Assembly: GCA_964453645.1 (NCBI GenBank)
Contig: CAYVRJ010000002.1
Coordinates: 62,001 to 126,000 of the forward strand
Source: CAYVRJ01 sp964453645
GTDB lineage: Bacteria > Bacillota > Clostridia > Christensenellales > JAWKQI01
Length of the DNA: 64,000 nt
Direction of reading: 5' to 3'
The notes under the pieces are model-generated. The model made no database searches. It was not told where the DNA came from and saw only the letters and a list, made by a program, of their open reading frames with translations. A program made the position numbers and the translations under genes. Within the stretch, counting starts at the first letter, position 1; each line of letters opens with the position of its first letter. Positions 16,379 through 25,504 of the stretch are shown here, one piece after another.

Positions 16379-16606
16379 ATGGAAGAGTTTATGGGAACCA
16401 ACGGGGATTGCGTTGTGATCAAAGCATTAAACGACGGTGTCAGCGTGATCGGCATCACCAGGGGCAGAGACACAAAGCTGCACCACACGGAAAAGTTGGA
16501 CAGCGGCGAGGTGCTCATCGCACAGTTCACGCAAGTTACCTCCGCCATCAAAATTAAAGGCAAGGCGACAGTGCTGACCAAATACGGTGAAATCACATCG
16601 GGTTAA
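16379..16606 (+). CDS. mtrB: TRAP, tryptophan-activated RNA-binding attenuation protein
   Basis: Protein of 75 residues, the length of Bacillus TRAP, which forms an 11-mer ring that binds GAG/UAG repeats in trp leader RNA when loaded with tryptophan. From memory of the B. subtilis protein, the tryptophan pocket (T27, R28-G29, T32, Q49, T51, T54, S55) and the RNA-contact residues E38, K39 and K58 are kept. The third RNA-contact residue, arginine in Bacillus, is lysine here (K60 in I-K-I-K-G). No trp gene, mtrA or anti-TRAP is nearby; neighbours are dnaE and pfkA. GAGG precedes the ATG. Confidence 0.93.
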   Translation: MEEFMGTNGDCVVIKALNDGVSVIGITRGRDTKLHHTEKLDSGEVLIAQFTQVTSAIKIKGKATVLTKYGEITSG

Positions 16607-16649
16607 ATATATATTGTGAACAATTACTTTTGAAGAGAGGTTTTGAAGT

Positions 16650-17615
16650 ATGAAAATCAAACGTATTGGAATTTTAACCAGCGGAGGCGATACGCCGGGC
16701 ATGAACGCAGCAATCAGTTCCATTGTAAAGTGTGGTCTTTCACGGGATATGATTGTCATGGGTGTACAGAAGGGTTATGCAGGGCTGATGGAGGGCAGAA
16801 TCGTTGAGATGCGGGATGAGGATGTTTCAGGCATCGTCACAACGGGGGGAACCATCTTAAAAACAGCTCGTTCCCACGAGTTTAAAACCGAAGAAGGTAT
16901 GCAAAGGGCACTGGATGCCATCCATGCATTTGACATCGACGGCATGGTGGTCATTGGCGGTGATGGAAGTTACAAGGGTGCACAGGATCTGTGCCGGTTG
17001 GGCGTGCCCACCATTGGACTGCCCGGAACCATCGACAACGACTTGGCATATACCGATTATACCATCGGGTTTGATACTGCTGTAAACACCGTGTCCACCG
17101 AAATTGCAAGGATTCGGGATACTATGATTTCCCACGAGAGAGTGGGGGTTATTGAAGTTATGGGCAACAGATGTGGTGATATCGCGCTGTTCTCGGGTGT
17201 TGCCGGAGGTGCGGAACACATCATCGTACCCGAAGTGCCTTTTGATATCGATGAAATTTGTGCCATGCTCAAACGGGATAGGATTAAAGGAAAAACCACC
17301 AGCATTGTTGTCATTGCTGAAGGTGCAGGTAAAGGCGAACCTTTGGCTGCCTATATGCGCCAAGCTACCGGCTTGGATGTCAAGGCGATTGTGCTTGGGT
17401 ACATCCAGCGGGGTGGAAACCCCTCCCCCTACGACAGAGTGTTGGCCACAAAGATGGGTGCACACGCTGTCAAACTCTTATCAGAAGGTATTGGCAACCG
17501 GGTAGTGGGCATTCGAGACGACAAGATCATGGATATGGACATTGAAACAGCCCTTAAGATGGATCCCGTTTTCAACGAAGATTTGTTTGAATTATCTAAA
17601 GTGTTGGGGAGATAG
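16650..17615 (+). CDS. pfkA: ATP-dependent 6-phosphofructokinase
   Basis: Phosphorylates fructose 6-phosphate with ATP, the committed step of glycolysis. 321 residues, normal for the bacterial tetramer. Motifs: T-S-G-G-D-T-P-G-M-N near the N-terminus, G-G-D-G-S at about 104-108 (glycine in the position that marks ATP use and not pyrophosphate), P-G-T-I-D-N-D with catalytic aspartate, and the effector/substrate loop E-V-M-G-N-R-C-G-D. AGAGAGG lies before the ATG. It is expressed with mtrB upstream and the thioesterase downstream, whose start overlaps or abuts its stop. Confidence 0.97.
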   Translation: MKIKRIGILTSGGDTPGMNAAISSIVKCGLSRDMIVMGVQKGYAGLMEGRIVEMRDEDVSGIVTTGGTILKTARSHEFKTEEGMQRALDAIHAFDIDGMVVIGGDGSYKGAQDLCRLGVPTIGLPGTIDNDLAYTDYTIGFDTAVNTVSTEIARIRDTMISHERVGVIEVMGNRCGDIALFSGVAGGAEHIIVPEVPFDIDEICAMLKRDRIKGKTTSIVVIAEGAGKGEPLAAYMRQATGLDVKAIVLGYIQRGGNPSPYDRVLATKMGAHAVKLLSEGIGNRVVGIRDDKIMDMDIETALKMDPVFNEDLFELSKVLGR

Positions 17616-17620
17616 TGTTT

Positions 17621-18022
17621 ATGGCAGTAAGTGAGGTCAAGATACGGGTTCGCTATAACGAAACGGGTAAGATGGGTTTTGTGCACCACTCCAACTACTT
17701 CAACTGGTTTGATTTGGCACAGGAAAAACTCATCGACGATGCGGGATACGACTACACAAAAGTGGAGGCCAAGGGGTTAAAGTTTATTCCCATTTCCCAG
17801 AACATCAACTATTATGCCCCCGCATACTACAGGGATGAACTGACAATCCGCATCTCTGTCAAAGAGATTAAGGGTATTAAAATGTCCTTTGCCTATGAAA
17901 TACTTCGTCAGTCCGACGAAAAAATCATAGCAAAGGGTGAGTCGGCTCACATTTTGATGGACAGCGATTTACGGCCTGCCATCATCAAAAGGGAGCTGCC
18001 CGAACTATTTGAAAGACTTTAG
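17621..18022 (+). CDS. YbgC/FadM-type acyl-CoA thioesterase (hotdog fold)
   Basis: Protein of 133 residues with the 4HBT hotdog fold. The motif R-Y-N-E-T-G-K-M-G-F-V-H-H-S-N-Y-F matches the YbgC active-site region, although the usual R-Y-A/S-E-T-D aspartate is replaced by glycine (E-T-G-K). The family hydrolyses acyl-CoA thioesters. ATG 17621 is chosen because GGGGAGA is about eight bases upstream; the GTG at 17615 overlapping the pfkA stop is too close. Co-transcribed with pfkA by position. The natural substrate is not evident. Confidence 0.85.
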   Translation: MAVSEVKIRVRYNETGKMGFVHHSNYFNWFDLAQEKLIDDAGYDYTKVEAKGLKFIPISQNINYYAPAYYRDELTIRISVKEIKGIKMSFAYEILRQSDEKIIAKGESAHILMDSDLRPAIIKRELPELFERL

Positions 18023-18164
18023 AGGAATTCACAGAAAAAACATATATTTTATTAATTTTTGCGGAATTGATTGAATATTTCTGTAATATGATATAAAATG
18101 CAGTGTTAACATGTGAAGGTCGACAATCTTTCACCAAACATTTATTTTCCCGGGAGGAAGAACA

Positions 18165-18515
18165 ATGAATCCATCGATTACAAACGGTTTAGGCACCATT
18201 TCCTACAACGAATCCACCATTGCAAACATTGCAGGGTTGATTGCAGTTGAGTGCTACGGCATTGTGGGCATGGCTTCCAAAAAGGTTTCGGACGGGATCG
18301 TTCAACTGCTGAACCTGAACAATTTTGACAAGGGGATCAAAGTGACTTTTAAGGGTAGTTCCGTTTCGCTGCAATTGTTTATTGTTGTGGAGTACGGCGT
18401 GTCCTTAGCTGCTGTTGCTAACAACGTCATCGATACCATCAAGTATAAGCTGGAAAAAATGACCGGCCTTACTGTTGATAAAGTGGATGTGATTGTCAGC
18501 GATATCAGAGTCTAA
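18165..18515 (+). CDS. Asp23/Gls24 family protein (YloU type)
   Basis: Protein of 116 residues of the Asp23/Gls24 family, small proteins linked to the envelope or alkaline stress in Gram-positive bacteria. Typical are the start G-T-I-S-Y-N-E-S-T-I-A-N-I-A-G and the later V-E-Y-G-V-S-L and V-D-V-I-V-S-D-I-R-V ending. GGGAGGA stands before the ATG. It sits 15 bases ahead of the FakA gene, the same order as yloU-yloV in Bacillus. The 142-base gap upstream holds TATAAA at 18092-18097 with imperfect -35 candidates (TTGATT 18067) but no gene. Confidence 0.92.
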   Translation: MNPSITNGLGTISYNESTIANIAGLIAVECYGIVGMASKKVSDGIVQLLNLNNFDKGIKVTFKGSSVSLQLFIVVEYGVSLAAVANNVIDTIKYKLEKMTGLTVDKVDVIVSDIRV

Positions 18516-18530
18516 TACGGAGGACTGAAC

Positions 18531-20135
18531 GTGGATCAACTATATATAACCGGGCCTATGTTAAAGGATATGATGCTCAATGCAGCAGCGTATCTGGAAA
18601 AAAACAAATCAGGTCTGGATGCACTTAACGTGTTCCCTGTGCCCGACGGCGATACCGGAACCAACATGTCCCTCACCATGATGTCTGCTGCAAAGGAGCT
18701 GATGGAGAGTGGAGCGGAAACGGTTTGTGATGTTGCCAACGCAATCGCACTGGGTGCACTCAAAGGTGCCAGGGGTAATTCGGGTGTGATTCTCTCCCAG
18801 ATTTTCAGGGGATTTGCCAAGGGGCTGGAAGGCATTGTGGATACTATGGATGCAGTCCAGTTTGCAAATGCAATCGATGGGGGAAGCAAGAGTGCGTATA
18901 AAGCGGTGATGAAACCCAAAGAGGGTACTATTTTAACCATTGCCCGGGCTATGGGTGAATGTGCACTGGAGCAAGCAGAAGAAGGGGCAGATGTATTAAA
19001 CCTGCTCGACAACCTCTTGCTCCATGCAGAGGAAACCCTGCGCAAGACCCCAGAGATGCTTCCGGTTTTAAAAGAAGCGGGAGTGGTGGACGCAGGTGGC
19101 AAAGGCCTCCTCATTATTTACCGTGCGTTTAAGATGAGCTTAGATGGAGACGATGTGGATTACGATTTTGAAGATATCGTTCCCAGTGGCAATGCCATGA
19201 TTCTCAACGAAGATATTGAGTTTGGGTACTGTACGGAATTTTTTATAAAAAATATACATGATCATATCACCCAAGACCATATCGAACGTTTGAGAGAAAA
19301 GCTCACGACCTTGGGGGACTGTGTGCTGGTGGTGGGGGATCTAAACCTAATCAAGGTACACGTTCACACCAATATGCCGGGAAAGGCACTGCAAATAGCC
19401 CTGCGGTTTGGCATGCTGTCGGGTATTAAGATCGACAACATGCGGGAACAGCACAACGAAGGCCACACCATTCCGCAAAAGGAATTGGCCATCATTGCCG
19501 TTGCCTACGGAGATGGAATTAAAGCCATTTTTAAAGATTTTTCTGTGGATTATATCGTGGAAGGCGGTCAGACCATGAACCCCTCGGCAGAGGATATTGC
19601 CCGGGCCATCGTTTCTGCCAATGCACACAACGCCATCATTCTGCCCAACAACAAAAACATTATACTAGCAGCGGAACAGGCAGGGGATTTGGTGGATTGC
19701 AACGTGATGGTGGTGCACGCCACTTCCATTCCCCAGGGAATTGCTGCAACCCTCAAATTTAACCCAGACTTATCTCCCGAAGAGAACTTTAACCGCATGA
19801 ACAATGCTGTCTCGGATGTGAAATCGGGTCAGATCACCAAGGCAGTGCGCATTGCCAAAGTGAACGGCCACAACATATCCGAGGGGGATTATATCGGACT
19901 GTTCGACGGAGAGATCGTCGTACACGGCAAGAGTAAGAAAAAAACAGCCATTGCTCTGTTAAAGGAGATGGTGACGGAGGACGACTGTGTGATCACTGCA
20001 TTTTACGGCAGTGACGTGAGTGAAGAAAACGCCAATGAGTTATTAAATAAAATAACGGATGAATTCCCGGGGTGTGATGTAGACGTACAGCTTGGCGGTC
20101 AGCCGGTGTATGAATATATTTTCTCGGTTGAGTAG
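18531..20135 (+). CDS. fakA: FakA-type fatty acid kinase (DAK2/DhaL + DegV-like)
   Basis: Protein of 534 residues. The N-terminal 200 residues are a DhaL/DAK2 kinase domain with N-V-F-P-V-P-D-G-D-T-G-T-N-M (metal-ATP site) and G-A-R-G-N-S-G-V-I-L-S-Q; a middle domain and a C-terminal DegV-like part follow. FakA phosphorylates fatty acids held by FakB (DegV) proteins so that exogenous acids enter phospholipid synthesis. A DegV protein is encoded at the end of the fatty acid operon in this same window. Starts with GTG at 18531 behind GGAGGA. Confidence 0.92.
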   Translation: MDQLYITGPMLKDMMLNAAAYLEKNKSGLDALNVFPVPDGDTGTNMSLTMMSAAKELMESGAETVCDVANAIALGALKGARGNSGVILSQIFRGFAKGLEGIVDTMDAVQFANAIDGGSKSAYKAVMKPKEGTILTIARAMGECALEQAEEGADVLNLLDNLLLHAEETLRKTPEMLPVLKEAGVVDAGGKGLLIIYRAFKMSLDGDDVDYDFEDIVPSGNAMILNEDIEFGYCTEFFIKNIHDHITQDHIERLREKLTTLGDCVLVVGDLNLIKVHVHTNMPGKALQIALRFGMLSGIKIDNMREQHNEGHTIPQKELAIIAVAYGDGIKAIFKDFSVDYIVEGGQTMNPSAEDIARAIVSANAHNAIILPNNKNIILAAEQAGDLVDCNVMVVHATSIPQGIAATLKFNPDLSPEENFNRMNNAVSDVKSGQITKAVRIAKVNGHNISEGDYIGLFDGEIVVHGKSKKKTAIALLKEMVTEDDCVITAFYGSDVSEENANELLNKITDEFPGCDVDVQLGGQPVYEYIFSVE

Positions 20136-20147
20136 GGGGATTTTACC

Positions 20148-21020
20148 TTGAACAGCATGACCGGATTCGGCAGGGGGGAAGCCGAAAGGGATGGAAGAAA
20201 ACTCTGTATTGAATTAAAATCTGTGAATCATAGATATTTAGATATTAATATCCGCATTCCAAGAATTTTAATGTTTTTAGAGGACTATCTTCGCTCCATG
20301 ATTAAGGAAAAGGTGAGCAGGGGGCGTCTTGACGTCTTTGTCAACTTTTTTTCTACTGCTGAAGAGGACAAGCACATCGTCGCAGACATGGGGTTGATCA
20401 ATGCCTATCTTTCTGTTTTTAAGGAAATAGAGGGCAGTACTGGCCTTGCCAACGACATTGCCATTAGCCATTTACTTCGCTTAAACGATTGTATTGTGCA
20501 AGAGGAGAATGAATTAAACGAAGAGGAGCTCAAGGCTCTCTTAACTGCTGCTGCGAATACTGCTCTTGAAAATTTAATGAATATGCGGCAGAGCGAAGGT
20601 AATAATCTGGTGCAAGACATTGCCATGCGATTAAAGACAATACTGAACATGAATGAGGAAATTTCCGCAAAGGAAGAGAGTATCGTTGCTCAGATCAAGG
20701 AAAAGCTACTCAAGCGCATTGGTGAGCTAACCGAAATATCCGTGGACGAAGTGCGCATCGCCCAAGAGGTTGTTTTCTATGCGGATAAGCAAAATATCAC
20801 CGAAGAGGTTGTGCGGGTGCGAAACCACGTTGCAGAGTTTGACAAACTGCTCAAAAAGAATGTACCAGCTGGACGACAGATGGATTTTATGGTTCAAGAG
20901 TTAAACCGTGAGTTTAACACCATTGGATCTAAGACATCGGATATCGAAATTACCAATATGGTGATTGCTGCGAAAACCGAAATTGAAAAGATTCGGGAAC
21001 AGATACAGAATATTGAATAG
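20148..21020 (+). CDS. YicC-family endoribonuclease
   Basis: Protein of 290 residues matching the YicC/YloC family, endoribonucleases involved in RNA turnover. Recognised by the N-terminus M-T-G-F-G-R-G-E, the S-V-N-H-R-Y-L-D motif, and the C-terminal G-R-Q-M-D-F-M-V-Q-E-L-N-R-E-F-N-T-I-G-S-K region. TTG at 20148 is used as start: AGGGGGA is seven bases upstream and the family begins three residues before M-T-G-F. First gene of the conserved yicC-remA-gmk-rpoZ set. Confidence 0.93.
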   Translation: MNSMTGFGRGEAERDGRKLCIELKSVNHRYLDINIRIPRILMFLEDYLRSMIKEKVSRGRLDVFVNFFSTAEEDKHIVADMGLINAYLSVFKEIEGSTGLANDIAISHLLRLNDCIVQEENELNEEELKALLTAAANTALENLMNMRQSEGNNLVQDIAMRLKTILNMNEEISAKEESIVAQIKEKLLKRIGELTEISVDEVRIAQEVVFYADKQNITEEVVRVRNHVAEFDKLLKKNVPAGRQMDFMVQELNREFNTIGSKTSDIEITNMVIAAKTEIEKIREQIQNIE

Positions 21021-21031
21021 TCGGAGAACGT

Positions 21032-21280
21032 ATGAAATTAGTTAACATTGGTTTTGGTAATATTGTGATGGCCAACAGAATTATTGCCATCATCAGCCCT
21101 GAGTCAGCACCTGTGAGAAGGATTGTTACCGATGCCAGGAGCAACAATTGCTTAATCGATGCAACTTATGGCCGAAGGACACGGGCTGTGATCATAACCG
21201 ATTCAGGTCAGGTAATCCTCTCGTCGGTTCAACCCGAGACGATGGCCAACCGACTTGAAAAAGATGAGGGAAGTGAATAA
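21032..21280 (+). CDS. remA: RemA/DUF370 family regulatory protein
   Basis: Protein of 82 residues of the DUF370/RemA family. In Bacillus RemA is a DNA-binding activator of matrix and osmoprotection genes. Typical parts are I-G-F-G-N-I-V, the arginine-rich middle (D-A-R-S-N-N-C-L-I-D-A-T-Y-G-R-R-T-R-A) and the ending V-I-L-S-S-V-Q-P-E-T. GGAG precedes the ATG. Position between yicC and gmk is the conserved one in Bacillota. Its role in this organism may differ from Bacillus. Confidence 0.93.
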   Translation: MKLVNIGFGNIVMANRIIAIISPESAPVRRIVTDARSNNCLIDATYGRRTRAVIITDSGQVILSSVQPETMANRLEKDEGSE

Positions 21281-21300
21281 ATTATTGTGAGGTTTTATAT

Positions 21301-21909
21301 ATGAAAGGCACGCTATTGGTAATCTCCGGTCCCGCAGGAGCGGGAAAGGGTACGGTAATTGAAGAACTGTTGGGAACAAACAAAGATTTGTCCCTGAGTG
21401 TTTCTGTTACTACCCGCAAACCCCGTTCGGGAGAAGCAAACGGAGTCAACTATTTTTTTGTGGATAAGGACGAATTTCAAAAGATGATAGATAACGGAGA
21501 ATTGCTGGAATATGCTTTTGTACACGGCAATTACTACGGAACACCCTTGAGTTATGTAAACGAAAAGCTTAAAGGCGGAGATGTGATCTTGGAAATAGAT
21601 GTGCAGGGGGCAAAGGCAATCAAAAAGATGGTGCCCCAATGTGCGACCATATTCATTGCTCCTCCCAGCCAGGGAGAACTTGAGAAACGGCTTCGGGGCA
21701 GAAATACCGAAGAAGAAGATGAAATTCAGCGCAGGCTGAAAACCGCAAGGGGAGAGATTGAACAGATTTATAACTATGATTATGTAGTGGTCAACGACAG
21801 TATTGAACAGTGCGCCACCCGCATTATGGAGATTGTCAGAACCAGAAAATATAAAGTGAAGCACAATTTGAGTGCAATTAAAAGATTATTGGAAGGTGGA
21901 GAGTTTTAA
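21301..21909 (+). CDS. gmk: Guanylate kinase
   Basis: Phosphorylates GMP to GDP with ATP. 202 residues; P-loop G-P-A-G-A-G-K-G-T at 11-19, the GMP-binding motif S-V-T-T-R-K-P-R-S-G-E and Y-G-T-P, and D-V-Q-G-A downstream. The P-loop has alanine where serine is more common (G-P-S-G), which is a tolerated variant. GAGG lies before the ATG; the rpoZ start follows three bases after the stop. Confidence 0.97.
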   Translation: MKGTLLVISGPAGAGKGTVIEELLGTNKDLSLSVSVTTRKPRSGEANGVNYFFVDKDEFQKMIDNGELLEYAFVHGNYYGTPLSYVNEKLKGGDVILEIDVQGAKAIKKMVPQCATIFIAPPSQGELEKRLRGRNTEEEDEIQRRLKTARGEIEQIYNYDYVVVNDSIEQCATRIMEIVRTRKYKVKHNLSAIKRLLEGGEF

Positions 21910-21911
21910 GA

Positions 21912-22118
21912 ATGATCAATGTAAACATGGAAGAAGCGTTGTCTAAGGCGGATTGCCGGTTCACACTGGTTGTGGAGTGTGCCAAGCGTGCACGCCAGAT
22001 TGTGGAGGGTTCCCTCCCTTTAACCGACGATGAATCGTCCAACCCCGTTTCACAGGCTGTTAAAGAAGTGATGCAAGACAAAATCACATATATACGCCAC
22101 AGCGATGGAATAAAATAA
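21912..22118 (+). CDS. rpoZ: RNA polymerase omega subunit
   Basis: Small polymerase subunit of 68 residues that helps beta-prime assembly. The motif D-C-R-F-T-L-V-V-E-C-A-K-R-A-R-Q-I is the omega signature (R-Y-x-L-V-x-x-A-x-K-R-A-R). GGAGAG in the end of gmk serves as its ribosome site. The stop overlaps the coaBC start by one base (TAATG). Confidence 0.93.
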   Translation: MINVNMEEALSKADCRFTLVVECAKRARQIVEGSLPLTDDESSNPVSQAVKEVMQDKITYIRHSDGIK

Positions 22119-23332
22119 TGCTCAGCAATCGATGTGTGGTATTGGGGATCACGGGAGGAATAGCCGTCTACAAAGTCGGCTATCTTATTAGTCTTTTAAA
22201 AAAATCTGGGTGTCACGTTCACGTCATCATGACCAAAAATGCCTGTGAATTTGTCACACCCAAGACATTTGAAGTGCTCACCGGAAACCCCGTTGTACTG
22301 GACACATTTGAGAGAAATCAGGCCTTTGACGTGGAACACGTTTCGTTGGCAAAGGCAGCAGATTTGTTCATCGTTGCCCCTGCCACAGCCAACTTTTTAG
22401 CAAAGGCGGCACGCGGCATTGCCGATGACATGCTGACAACCACTTACCTTGCGGCCAAGTGCCCAAAAATCATTGCTCCCGCCATGAATACGCAAATGTT
22501 CGTGGATTCAACGGTTGCGCGTAATATTGCAACGTTACAACAAGATGGGGTATACGTAATGGACGTGGGTTCAGGTGTGCTGGCCTGCGGAGATGTGGGA
22601 GAGGGGCGCATGAGGGAACCCCAAGAAATTTTTGAGTACGCAGTGGATGTATTTAAGCAGGCAAACGATTTGGCAGGTCTTAAACTACTAATCACTGCCG
22701 GTCCAACCAGAGAGTATTTTGACCCCATTCGCTATATTACAAGCCCCTCCAGCGGCAAGATGGGTTATGAAATTGCAAGTATAGCAGCTAATCGGGGTGG
22801 AGACGTTGTGTTAATCTCCGGGCCTGTTGCCATTACACCTCCGAAAAACGTTTGTTTTGTTCAAGTCACCTCCGCACAGGAGATGTATGAGGAATGTATC
22901 AAGCGATACGATGGCATGGATATTGTCATCAAAACAGCAGCAGTATCCGATTACACCCCTGTTGATGTATTTACAACTAAACAAAAAAAGGGGGAGGGTA
23001 ATATATCCATTGAGCTAACCCGAACCAAAGATATCCTCTTAGAACTGGGAAAGCGCAAGCAAAATCAAGTGCTCATTGGTTTTGCAGCAGAGACAGACAA
23101 CATTGAAGCATATGCAAGAGAGAAACTTTGTGCAAAGAATGCTGATTTAATTTGTGCCAACGATGTATCAAAACCGCAGGTGGGTTTTGAATTCGACACC
23201 AACCACATCGTTTTATATCCTAAACATGCAGATCCCATTGATTTGGGATTCAAATCAAAAAAAGAATGTGCGCAGGCAATTGTAGACAAAGCCTGTGAAT
23301 TATATCAAGCAAAAGTATGTTCGCACGTGTAA
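22118..23332 (+). CDS. coaBC: Bifunctional phosphopantothenoylcysteine decarboxylase / ligase
   Basis: Two-domain enzyme of coenzyme A synthesis, 404 residues. The N-terminal flavoprotein CoaC (about 1-185) shows G-I-T-G-G-I-A-V-Y-K, the catalytic H in the F-D-V-E-H-V-S region and the substrate-clamp cysteine in V-L-A-C-G-D-V-G-E-G-R-M. The CoaB part (about 190-400) has the I-T-A-G-P-T-R-E nucleotide loop, D-P-I-R-Y-I-T-S-P-S-S-G-K-M-G and A-A-V-S-D-Y. Coupled to rpoZ by a one-base overlap, and priA begins inside its last codons. Confidence 0.96.
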   Translation: MLSNRCVVLGITGGIAVYKVGYLISLLKKSGCHVHVIMTKNACEFVTPKTFEVLTGNPVVLDTFERNQAFDVEHVSLAKAADLFIVAPATANFLAKAARGIADDMLTTTYLAAKCPKIIAPAMNTQMFVDSTVARNIATLQQDGVYVMDVGSGVLACGDVGEGRMREPQEIFEYAVDVFKQANDLAGLKLLITAGPTREYFDPIRYITSPSSGKMGYEIASIAANRGGDVVLISGPVAITPPKNVCFVQVTSAQEMYEECIKRYDGMDIVIKTAAVSDYTPVDVFTTKQKKGEGNISIELTRTKDILLELGKRKQNQVLIGFAAETDNIEAYAREKLCAKNADLICANDVSKPQVGFEFDTNHIVLYPKHADPIDLGFKSKKECAQAIVDKACELYQAKVCSHV

Positions 23333-25491
23333 TCATCGATATCCCCCACTCTAAGGTGGACAGGCAGTTCGAGTACGCCCTTCCCGAGGGTCTTTTTGTC
23401 CCTGTGGGGATGAGGGTGATGGTGCCCTTTGGCAATGGGTCGAAGAAGATGCAGGGATATGTGGTTGCACTGACAGACCGTGTCGATTACGACATCTCAA
23501 AGATTAAGCCCATCCTTTCAACCATAGACGAATTTCCCGTTCTCACAAGTGAACAAATTACCCTAGCGGAACACATTGCAAGAGAACAGCACATCACCAT
23601 GTGCAGCGTACTACGGGCCATGTTTCCCAGCGAGCTGAGACGGGGGGAAGTGAAAGCTAAAACAAAAAAGATACTGTCCCTCAATAAAGAATGTATCCAC
23701 ACAATTAAAAAAACACCCAACACACTCAAATTGCTGGATTGCTTTGAAAACAGTCCGCAAATTGAGTATTTGAGTTTGCCTGAAAACTTGCGTGCAACGG
23801 CAAAGCGAGGCATTGCTTCGGGTTGGATCTGTGGAACCATTAAAGAGGATTTTAGAAATCCTGTTTCTTTGGCTGGTGAGGGAGTTCACATCCAACTAAC
23901 GGCGCAGCAAGAGCACTGTCTAAACAGTGTGGATATGGACAACGATCAGGGGTATTTGCTGTTTGGTGTGACGGGTTCGGGTAAGACCGAAGTATATGCC
24001 AAACTCATCAACAAAGTCCTGGAAAATGGAAAAACGGCAGTCCTTATGGTACCCGAAATCTCTCTAACCCCCCAACTGCTCCACATGATTAAATCTCGGG
24101 TTCATGCACAGGTTGCAGTGCTACACAGCGGCTTGTCCTCGGGGGAGCGGTACGACGAGTGGCGAAGAATCGCTTTGGGGGAAGCAAAGGTTGTTGTGGG
24201 TGCTCGTTCGGCTGTGTTTGCGCCTTTGTCAAACATTGGAATCATGATCATAGACGAGGAGCATGAACTCAGCTACAAATCTGAACAAACCCCAAAGTAT
24301 TTAACCCATGATATCGTTCAAAAGCGGTGCGAGATGTGGAATTGCCCCTATATTTTCGGCAGTGCCACTCCTTCCATTGAGAGTTTTCACAGTGCTCGAA
24401 AGGGTGAACTCAAACTGCTCACCCTCAAGAACAGAATCAACGATCTGCCCCTGCCCCAAATAATCGTGGCGGATATGCGGGAGGAGTTGGCGCTGGGTAA
24501 CAGAACCATGTTTTCGGCAGAGCTGTACGATCAACTCCGGCAAACCTTAAACATGGGCAAACAGGCAATGTTGTTTATCAACAGGCGGGGGCACTCCAAC
24601 TTTGTGATGTGCCGGGGGTGTGGTTATACGGAGTATTGTGACAGTTGTTCGGTGACTATGACCTATCACTCAAAGTCCAATCTGCTCAAATGCCACTATT
24701 GCGGGCGAACGAAGCAGGTGACAAAAATTTGTCCCCAGTGCACCAAACCCTATTTAAAGCACTTTGGCATTGGAACCCAGAGAGTAGAAGAGGAAGTTTT
24801 AAAAGAATTTCCGGGGGTCAGAGTCATCCGCATGGATTTTGATACAGTGAGGAAAAAGGATTCACATTTAAAGATTTACAGTGACTTTGCAAACAATCGG
24901 GCAGACATCCTCATTGGCACCCAAATGATTGCCAAGGGATTTAATTTTGATAATTTAAGATTGGTTGGGGTGATTGCAGCAGATATGTCCCTAAAAGTGC
25001 CCGACTACCGAAGCTCTTTTCGCACGTACTCCCTATTAGAGCAAGTTTCGGGGAGAGCAGGGCGCAAGGGAGAGGGGGTTGTGGTGGTGCAGACCTATAA
25101 CCCCCAGCACTTTTCTATCCTCCGTGCAAAAAATCACGACTATATTGGTTTCTACGAAGAAGAGATTGTGAGCAGACAGGCGTGCTGCTTGCCCCCCTTT
25201 GGAACCTTTTACCGCATACTTTTTTCGGGAGAAGATGAACAAAAGCTTGTATTGAGCGCCACAGATTTGTATAATAAACTTAAAATAGGTTTGAAACCGT
25301 ATTATAACGAAATATTTATTTTTACCCACGGTTATTCACCCGTGGCGAAGATTGATAATAAAATAAGGTATCAGATATTGTTAAAAACGGGTGTGAACAG
25401 AGCAATGCATCGACAATTGCTCGACACCCTTGATCATAGTGAATACGATGTGCTTGTTAATTTTGAAGTGAATCCGAGTAGCATGTTTTAG
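23317..25491 (+). CDS. priA: Primosomal replication helicase PriA
   Basis: Restarts stalled replication forks. 724 residues: N-terminal 3'-end-binding domain, then a superfamily 2 helicase with Walker A G-V-T-G-S-G-K-T-E-V-Y and D-E-E-H (Walker B), a cysteine-rich zinc-binding insertion of C-x2-C and C-x2-C pairs around residues 430-475, and Q-M-I-A-K-G-F-N-F in the second helicase lobe. The ATG at 23317 overlaps coaBC by 16 bases and its ribosome site is weak, suggesting translation coupled to coaBC. Confidence 0.96.
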   Translation: MFARVIIDIPHSKVDRQFEYALPEGLFVPVGMRVMVPFGNGSKKMQGYVVALTDRVDYDISKIKPILSTIDEFPVLTSEQITLAEHIAREQHITMCSVLRAMFPSELRRGEVKAKTKKILSLNKECIHTIKKTPNTLKLLDCFENSPQIEYLSLPENLRATAKRGIASGWICGTIKEDFRNPVSLAGEGVHIQLTAQQEHCLNSVDMDNDQGYLLFGVTGSGKTEVYAKLINKVLENGKTAVLMVPEISLTPQLLHMIKSRVHAQVAVLHSGLSSGERYDEWRRIALGEAKVVVGARSAVFAPLSNIGIMIIDEEHELSYKSEQTPKYLTHDIVQKRCEMWNCPYIFGSATPSIESFHSARKGELKLLTLKNRINDLPLPQIIVADMREELALGNRTMFSAELYDQLRQTLNMGKQAMLFINRRGHSNFVMCRGCGYTEYCDSCSVTMTYHSKSNLLKCHYCGRTKQVTKICPQCTKPYLKHFGIGTQRVEEEVLKEFPGVRVIRMDFDTVRKKDSHLKIYSDFANNRADILIGTQMIAKGFNFDNLRLVGVIAADMSLKVPDYRSSFRTYSLLEQVSGRAGRKGEGVVVVQTYNPQHFSILRAKNHDYIGFYEEEIVSRQACCLPPFGTFYRILFSGEDEQKLVLSATDLYNKLKIGLKPYYNEIFIFTHGYSPVAKIDNKIRYQILLKTGVNRAMHRQLLDTLDHSEYDVLVNFEVNPSSMF

Positions 25492-25504
25492 AAAGAGGAT
25501 GTAT

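Noticed and set aside
16857..17465. Open frame of 202 codons on the minus strand opposite pfkA
   Set aside because: Shadow of pfkA; no homology recognised and no ribosome site.
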